From: Sulfurovum sp.
GTDB taxonomy: Bacteria; Campylobacterota; Campylobacteria; Campylobacterales; Sulfurovaceae
DNA: 10,229 nt
Direction of reading: 5' to 3'
Assembly (NCBI GenBank): GCA_026985755.1
Contig: JALSPX010000171.1
Span: forward strand, 1-10,229
A program made the position numbers and the translations under genes. Positions 5,913 through 10,229 of this stretch are shown one piece after another; position 1 is the stretch's first letter, and each line of letters begins with the position of its first letter. The notes under the pieces are model-generated. The model worked only from the letters and a program-made list of their open reading frames with translations. It made no database searches and was not told where the DNA came from.

Positions 5913-5959
5913 TGAAAACGAAACACCATCCAAACGAGGCATCATATGGCAAGTGCTAA
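5912..5959 (+). CDS. Possible 15-codon ORF between aroC and the DUF945-like gene
   Basis: An ATG at 5912-5914 overlaps the last base of the aroC stop (TAATG). It is preceded by a very good AAAGGAG site inside the aroC end (about 5895-5901), which is stronger than the one of the next gene. The frame encodes MKTKHHPNEASYGKC and stops at 5959, overlapping the ATG of the next gene (5946) by 14 nt in a different frame. It may act as a coupling peptide that delivers ribosomes to the downstream start, or may be the remnant of a longer gene. I recognise no family. Confidence 0.3.
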   Translation: MKTKHHPNEASYGKC

Positions 5960-7298
5960 AAAAATAGGCCTAGGCTTTGGTGCACTCGTCATTGCAGGCG
6001 CTCTTTACTATTTTACGATAGGGTCCACACAAATCACGCAAGAGATAAAACGACACATAGATAAAGAAGTTGCTACACTTTCCAACAAAGGTTTTAGTAT
6101 TGAAAATAGAGAAGTCAAAGAGAAGAGTGAACATTTTGTCATCTCTTTTGATGATCCTAAAAAAATCGGTACATTTTTGATTGAAAAAGGTTTACAAATT
6201 TCTCTTTCTGATGCAGAAGTTCTCAAAGGCTTAAAACTAGGTGTAGATCTATTCTATCTAAAAGATGCATACTCTTCTATCTCTTTTGATGTCTACCCTC
6301 TGTCACTCCCAACGATAATCACTACGTCCACGAATAAAGAGAATGGGCAAAATACCTTGGCGCATATCCAAAAGCTCCTAGATAAAAAAACATTTTTGAT
6401 GCACCTAGATGTTAATAAGCTTGGTAGTGCATTTAAGGGAAATTTGAAAGATATCAATGAAGTGATTGTCCAAGACGAAAAAAAGAAAAAAAATCTCACA
6501 CTTGTGATGACAGGGTTTAGCTTTTCTGGTGAACTAAAAGAGAAATCTTTACACGAGATTAAACAAAAATTAAAAAAAATGAGTATGCAAATACCTCATG
6601 AGATGCAAATGAGTCTCACTGGCGTAGATGCTGCTTACACATTTACAGGTAAAACTGCTTTTGATTACCATGCGACATATACAATAGATACGCTCCAAAC
6701 AGAGATAATCAACAAACTAAATCTTACAGCAACGGATTTAGTAACTAAAGCTGTTTCGAGTACCAAAGATGGATTGGCCAATGCAACGATGAAATCTACG
6801 ATTAAACAAATAGATATTAAAGCAGCTACAGACAGCTATAGATTACATAAATTTGCTTTTGATATCACAACAAAAAATCTTGATGTCAAAGCTTTCGAGC
6901 AACTTCAAACTATAGATCCCAATGATGAAAAACAAGTCAAAGAGACCATTCAAAAATTCTTCTCTCGAGGTATCGTATTTGAAATACCTACACTTTCGGT
7001 AGCAAATATAGAGATAAATACCAACACGCTAGGTGGCTTGGATATGGAGGCACGTATGGCATTAGATAAATCTCTGAATATTCAAACATTAGAAAGAAAC
7101 CCTATGGCATCATTAAGTGCTATCGATGCCAATATCAAACTATCACTCTCTAAAGAGATCTATGTGGTTCTAGCACAACAACCCCAAGTAATGATGATTG
7201 CGATGATGTTCCAACCTAAAGATGTCAATGGAAAAAAAGTCTATGATTTGCAACTTAAAAATGGAAAAGTACTTGTAAATGGCAAACCTATTTTGTAA
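5946..7298 (+). CDS. DUF945-like (YdgA-type) envelope protein
   Basis: A 450-residue protein of unknown function. Residues about 7-26 (IGLGFGALVIAGALYYFTIG) form one N-terminal hydrophobic segment, either an uncleaved anchor or a signal peptide. The rest is soluble and should lie in the periplasm. It is rich in alternating hydrophobic and polar stretches typical of beta structure. The C-terminus YDLQLKNGKVLVNGKPIL strongly resembles the end of DUF945/YdgA family proteins, which have the same layout and a similar length. I did not recognise further motifs, catalytic residues or metal sites. The ATG is preceded by GAGG (5936-5939) with 6-nt spacing and overlaps the 15-codon ORF. It is the last gene of the operon; its 3' end overlaps rnhB on the other strand by 11 nt. 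A general outer-membrane or AsmA-like role is possible but not shown. Confidence 0.8.
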   Translation: MASAKKIGLGFGALVIAGALYYFTIGSTQITQEIKRHIDKEVATLSNKGFSIENREVKEKSEHFVISFDDPKKIGTFLIEKGLQISLSDAEVLKGLKLGVDLFYLKDAYSSISFDVYPLSLPTIITTSTNKENGQNTLAHIQKLLDKKTFLMHLDVNKLGSAFKGNLKDINEVIVQDEKKKKNLTLVMTGFSFSGELKEKSLHEIKQKLKKMSMQIPHEMQMSLTGVDAAYTFTGKTAFDYHATYTIDTLQTEIINKLNLTATDLVTKAVSSTKDGLANATMKSTIKQIDIKAATDSYRLHKFAFDITTKNLDVKAFEQLQTIDPNDEKQVKETIQKFFSRGIVFEIPTLSVANIEINTNTLGGLDMEARMALDKSLNIQTLERNPMASLSAIDANIKLSLSKEIYVVLAQQPQVMMIAMMFQPKDVNGKKVYDLQLKNGKVLVNGKPIL

Positions 7299-7860
7299 AT
7301 AAAGGTGGTTCATCCAGCACCTTTACCCTAAAGGTTTTACGATGCACAGGGCATCTGTCATACTTTGCCAGTGCCTCCATATGGGCTTTGGTGCCATAGC
7401 CCTTATGTTTTTCAAAGCCGTACTCTGGATACTCTTTTGCAAACTTTATTATTTCTCTGTCTCTTGTCACCTTAGCCAGTATACTCGCCGCTGATACCTC
7501 TGCTATTTTGTCATCCGCTTTGACCATCGTCGTAATGTTAGAGACCCCAAAAGTACTGTTACCGTCAAAGAGATAGTCAACCTCTTGTAAATGCTCTTGT
7601 ATGCTTCGTAAACCTGTATGTAAACACTTAGAAATCCCCATCTCATCTACCTGCCCTGCAGAGAACGAGACGATGTGATAACGGCTATTTTCGATAATCA
7701 ATGGATAGAGTGCCTCACGTTTCTTCTGTGTCAACTTCTTGGAGTCCATCAATCCCTCCACCTCATCAGTCAACACCACCCCAGCCATTACCAAAGACCC
7801 AGCAATGCACCCACGTCCTGCTTCGTCTATGCCACAAAGAGGTTTAGTGCCTAATGTCAT
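7288..7860 (-). CDS. rnhB: Ribonuclease HII
   Basis: Cuts RNA in RNA/DNA hybrids and nicks at single ribonucleotides in DNA, starting ribonucleotide excision repair. The 190-residue protein shows the family DEDD set: D12 and E13 in CGIDEAGRG, D99 in DYLFDGN, and D116 in VKADDKIAEVSAASILAKVTRD. The GRG motif and the tyrosine in GFEKHKGYGTKAH, which recognise the RNA-DNA junction, are both present. The ATG at 7860 follows an AGGGG site (7867-7871) next to the left end of a palindromic repeat. It converges with the DUF945-like gene, with 11 nt of overlap and no room for a terminator, so opposing transcripts are likely. It lies on the same strand as mcrB, 120 nt downstream of it, and may be read through from it or have its own promoter in the repeat spacer. 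Confidence 0.96.
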   Translation of the reverse strand: MTLGTKPLCGIDEAGRGCIAGSLVMAGVVLTDEVEGLMDSKKLTQKKREALYPLIIENSRYHIVSFSAGQVDEMGISKCLHTGLRSIQEHLQEVDYLFDGNSTFGVSNITTMVKADDKIAEVSAASILAKVTRDREIIKFAKEYPEYGFEKHKGYGTKAHMEALAKYDRCPVHRKTFRVKVLDEPPLFTK

Positions 7861-7871
7861 AACAAACCCCT

Positions 7872-7967
7872 GTAGGGGGCGATTGCCATCGCACCTTCTA
7901 TCGTTGGCATAAAGAAAAAGTTTCTATGATTGATTAAATTATTGGTGCGATGGCAATCGCCCCCTAC
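7872..7967. repeat. REPIN-like element with perfect 24-bp inverted arms
   Basis: The 24-nt arm at 7872-7895 is exactly repeated in inverted form at 7944-7967, with a 48-nt AT-rich spacer. Each arm begins with GTAGGGGG at its outer end and contains its own small palindrome, GCGAT-TGCC-ATCGC. GTAG plus an inner palindrome plus an inverted pair is the REPIN layout. The arm differs from the 4072-4139 element in stem and loop, so it would be a second repeat family. The element fills most of the gap between mcrB and rnhB. The long perfect stem could slow transcription from mcrB into rnhB or stabilise a 3' end. The spacer could hold the rnhB promoter, but I see no clear -10. Confidence 0.8.
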
Positions 7968-7980
7968 GTGATATTGCATA

Positions 7981-9555
7981 TTAATTGTCACCTCTGTCAA
8001 GTTTACAAAATTTCACTATCTCGTCAAACCTATCATCCCCATAATAATACTCTTCAAGCAGTGGGATAATCTTATATTCAAGTACAAAACCTAAATCATC
8101 ATCGCTTTTTATCTTCATAAAGTAACTATGCCCTATCTGATAGTCTTCTCCTAAATCTTCTGTGATTTTTTTATTGAGTGCTATAAAAATATCTTTTGCT
8201 TTAGGGAATGTTATCAATACATCATTTGGCTTCATTTTTAAAAATGTAAATCTACGGCGTAAAGCAATGTCAATAAGTGCTATTGATTTATCAGTACTGT
8301 TCATTGTACCAATGATGTAGAGATTTGAGGGTATTTTAAAGGGTTGTTTTGAGTATGGGAGTGTCACTTCAAGGTTATCTCGTTTATCTTCTTCTATGAG
8401 TGTTATGAGCTCTCCGAAGATTTTAGAGATATTTCCTCTGTTGATTTCGTCTATGACTAGGTAGTAGTTTTTCAGCTCTGTATTTTGAGCTTGAAATTTT
8501 TCTTTATTTGTATCTAAAAATTTTTTCATTACGCCGTAAAGCTTAAAATAGTACGGTGCATTACCATGAGAAGGACTTTGAGACTCATATGTTGGCTTAA
8601 TCTCTTGATAATGTGTAATATTACCTTGTAAATATGCATCAAAATCTCTTTTTATGATGTCTTTTGTCAACGATTGATGCTTAACCCTACCTCCAAGTCT
8701 AAAAGATTGAAAGTCGCCATTACTCTTTTTACTTACTTCTATACTCAGACCCTGCTCTAGCTCAAATTTTTCACTAGATTCTACACTATTAACAAAAGCA
8801 TTTAAAAAGTTTTCAAAATCAAATTTTTTCTCTTTTGATACATTGTCTAAATTGTCTTGTGCTTGTCTAGCAATAATTTTGAATACCCCATCTACTAATT
8901 CAATGTTGCCTTCTTCATTAGGTCTAAACCCCTCTATAAAATCTTCATACCCAAAGCTCTGATGAAAAGTCACAAACTTTACTCTCTCTTTGATGTCTGA
9001 TATGTCGACACTATCACTTTTCTCATTTAGCTTTATAGCTTCAAATATCTCTCTATCACCTTTACCATCTTCTATAAATCTGATAAGTTTATTGGTATTA
9101 TGTGTTTTTCCCACTCCTGGAGAGCCGTAGAGGATTATGTTTTTAGTATTCATATTATTTTTTTCTTTCCTTTTCTGAGGTTCTTCGTCTAAATTAAAGA
9201 TTTCATTAATTGCTTCTCTATTTTTAACTTCTCTAACTGTACTTGTTTGTCCAAAAGTTGAACTCGTAATTATTGGTGGATTTAATGCTTTCCATTCCAC
9301 ATCAAAACCACTATTATCATCAAATTTTTCTAGAACTTTACCAATAGCAAAAATTTTTAAACTTTTCCCTCTAATATTTCGTGTTTTTAGCGCAACTTTA
9401 TCCCCAATATTCACCTTATTTTTAATCCAGTTCCTATGTTTGATTCCCTCTTTTTCCGAATTAGGATAGTCAGTCCACCACTTATTTTTTGCAAGAAATA
9501 TATCATCTATTTTTTCATTTGTTCCTACTGCCCAATATTTTACTTTATTTTGCAT
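7981..9555 (-). CDS. mcrB: McrB-type AAA+ GTPase restriction subunit
   Basis: Motor subunit of an McrBC-type modification-dependent restriction system: it should bind modified DNA, hydrolyse GTP and drive cleavage by McrC. The 524-residue protein begins with a separate domain (about 1-95) with KYWAVGTNE, KWWTDYP, NIGDKVALKT, LKIFAIGKV and DVEWK. This resembles EVE/PUA-like modified-base readers, but the assignment is tentative. After a charged linker (123-134) the AAA+ core has Walker A GSPGVGKT (144-151), FVTFHQSFGYEDFIEGFRP (194-212), Walker B YYLVIDEINRG (364-374), the McrB signature MNSTDKS (418-424, usually linked to GTP) and ALRRRF (431-436). About 110 residues are inserted between the first and second halves of the core (245-355). 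The ATG at 9555 has an AAGGGAG site 3 nt upstream and overlaps mcrC by 16 nt. An internal ATG at 9153 could give a short form. Confidence 0.93.
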   Translation of the reverse strand: MQNKVKYWAVGTNEKIDDIFLAKNKWWTDYPNSEKEGIKHRNWIKNKVNIGDKVALKTRNIRGKSLKIFAIGKVLEKFDDNSGFDVEWKALNPPIITSSTFGQTSTVREVKNREAINEIFNLDEEPQKRKEKNNMNTKNIILYGSPGVGKTHNTNKLIRFIEDGKGDREIFEAIKLNEKSDSVDISDIKERVKFVTFHQSFGYEDFIEGFRPNEEGNIELVDGVFKIIARQAQDNLDNVSKEKKFDFENFLNAFVNSVESSEKFELEQGLSIEVSKKSNGDFQSFRLGGRVKHQSLTKDIIKRDFDAYLQGNITHYQEIKPTYESQSPSHGNAPYYFKLYGVMKKFLDTNKEKFQAQNTELKNYYLVIDEINRGNISKIFGELITLIEEDKRDNLEVTLPYSKQPFKIPSNLYIIGTMNSTDKSIALIDIALRRRFTFLKMKPNDVLITFPKAKDIFIALNKKITEDLGEDYQIGHSYFMKIKSDDDLGFVLEYKIIPLLEEYYYGDDRFDEIVKFCKLDRGDN

Positions 9556-10229
9556 AGTCTCCCTTTCATCTCTTCAACAAACTCACCATACCCACCATCA
9601 AATCCCAAATCCAAACTCTTCATCTTCAACCTTATCAATTTCTCCCCTTTTCCAAGCTCTAAATCATCATCTACATCTTCTATATGTTTAGGAAATAAAA
9701 GCATAGCATCTTGACAAAGAAGATTTTTGCCATATACATACATCTGATATTTATCATCTCGTTTTAGCTCTTTACGACTATTGACTTTTTTATACTTAGT
9801 ATCAATGATGCACTCACTTGTCACAATATCTGGTTTCAATATCAAGCTTCCAAAACTTCCTTGCTTCTGTAGCTCTGTGCCACTATCTACCTCTTTATAC
9901 AACCTACCCACAAACTTCTCAAATACCACTGCCATATCGAACAAAAAAGCAAAACTTTTGTCTGTTCTATGTTGTGTCATTGGGATGAGTTTTTGGAGTA
10001 TCATAAGTGCCACTTCATAACTCTTCTTATACCTACTGTTCATACGGTCAAAATGTATGTTTAAACGTTTAAAATCTACATTGAAATACTCCACTTCATC
10101 AAGTACAGCTTCACACCTATGTAGGTTAGAGTAAGAGCTAAACTTCTTAAACACACGAATGGCATACAAGAAAAATCTATTTAGCTCATTATCCATAGAA
10201 AATTCATCAAATTCACAATAGATATTTTG
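9540..10229 (-). CDS. mcrC: McrC endonuclease subunit (5' end beyond window)
   Basis: Nuclease partner of McrB. Only the C-terminal 229 residues are visible. The frame is open to the right edge, with eleven codons (caa..tct) before the first in-window ATG at 10196, and these fit the family (YCEFDEFSMDNELNR). The true start therefore lies outside, and 10196 is not the start. The nuclease core is intact and of the PD-(D/E)xK type: LKPDIV (Asp at 9828-9830), IIDTKYK (Asp at 9801-9803, Lys at 9795-9797). It is preceded by the family stretch DMAVVFEKFVGRLYKE and followed by DDKYQMYVYGK and MLLFPK. A full McrC usually has about 350 residues, so roughly the first third is missing. Its stop overlaps the start of mcrB, so mcrC precedes mcrB in this operon, opposite to E. 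coli. Confidence 0.93.
   Translation of the reverse strand, partial: QNIYCEFDEFSMDNELNRFFLYAIRVFKKFSSYSNLHRCEAVLDEVEYFNVDFKRLNIHFDRMNSRYKKSYEVALMILQKLIPMTQHRTDKSFAFLFDMAVVFEKFVGRLYKEVDSGTELQKQGSFGSLILKPDIVTSECIIDTKYKKVNSRKELKRDDKYQMYVYGKNLLCQDAMLLFPKHIEDVDDDLELGKGEKLIRLKMKSLDLGFDGGYGEFVEEMKGRLCKIK

Noticed and set aside
5486..5929. Long open frames antisense to aroC (147 and 124 codons)
   Set aside because: They lie wholly or almost wholly within the clear aroC gene, have no ribosome sites and encode no recognisable domains; they are shadows of a real gene.
7861..7980. Attachment site or phage border
   Set aside because: No integrase, no direct repeat of a tRNA end, and the palindromes are explained as a REPIN.
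10194..10196. ATG at 10196 as the start of mcrC
   Set aside because: The frame stays open to the window edge and the upstream codons encode McrC-like sequence, so the gene is cut by the window rather than truncated in nature.
7981..10229. Novel toxin-antitoxin or unknown ATPase system
   Set aside because: Walker motifs, the MNSTD signature and the PD-(D/E)xK nuclease partner identify a McrBC-type pair; only the gene order and N-terminal domain are unusual.

Overview
The window looks like a chromosomal segment of a Campylobacterota (epsilonproteobacterial) genome. The main reasons are the gene string TPR protein - rnhA - rnc - aroC beside a divergent dnaG, which is an arrangement I associate with this phylum, the N-terminal form of DnaG, the 143-residue RNase HI, and AT-rich promoters with a TATAAT -10 box and no clear -35. 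A free-living sulfur-oxidiser type (Sulfurovum/Sulfurimonas-like) is a guess; the genus cannot be fixed from the sequence alone.

Layout. Positions 1-346 hold no protein gene but contain a long rod-like inverted repeat (about 55-223) that reads best as a structured RNA, possibly 6S RNA, followed by small hairpins. A tRNA-Ala(GGC) lies on the minus strand at 347-422. Positions 423-611 are a repeat-rich intergenic stretch. On the minus strand, dnaG (primase) is followed 9 nt later by ppiC (parvulin). From a divergent promoter pair at about 2571-2592, a plus-strand operon runs through a membrane-anchored TPR/zinc-ribbon protein, rnhA, rnc, aroC, a possible 15-codon ORF and a DUF945-like envelope protein. 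It converges with rnhB (minus strand), overlapping it by 11 nt. Upstream of rnhB, on the same strand, lie mcrB (with its own N-terminal domain) and mcrC. mcrC runs off the right edge of the window.

Functionally, the left and centre form a nucleic-acid housekeeping block: primase makes RNA primers, RNases HI and HII remove RNA from RNA/DNA hybrids, and RNase III cuts double-stranded RNA. A shikimate-pathway gene and an envelope gene sit in the same operon. The right end is an accessory defence module of the McrBC type (modification-dependent restriction). Its gene order is mcrC then mcrB, the reverse of the E. coli order, and it is separated from the housekeeping genes by a short palindromic repeat pair.

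Two REPIN-like elements (inverted pairs of short palindromes starting with GTAG) sit at 4072-4139 and 7872-7967. The first supplies the stop codon of rnhA and shows compensatory stem differences between its two halves. I see no CRISPR array, transposase, integrase or prophage gene. Nothing here is clearly a wholly new system. The most interesting items are the rod-like RNA, the REPINs, the reversed mcrC-mcrB pair with an unusual N-terminal domain, and the LapB-like TPR protein.
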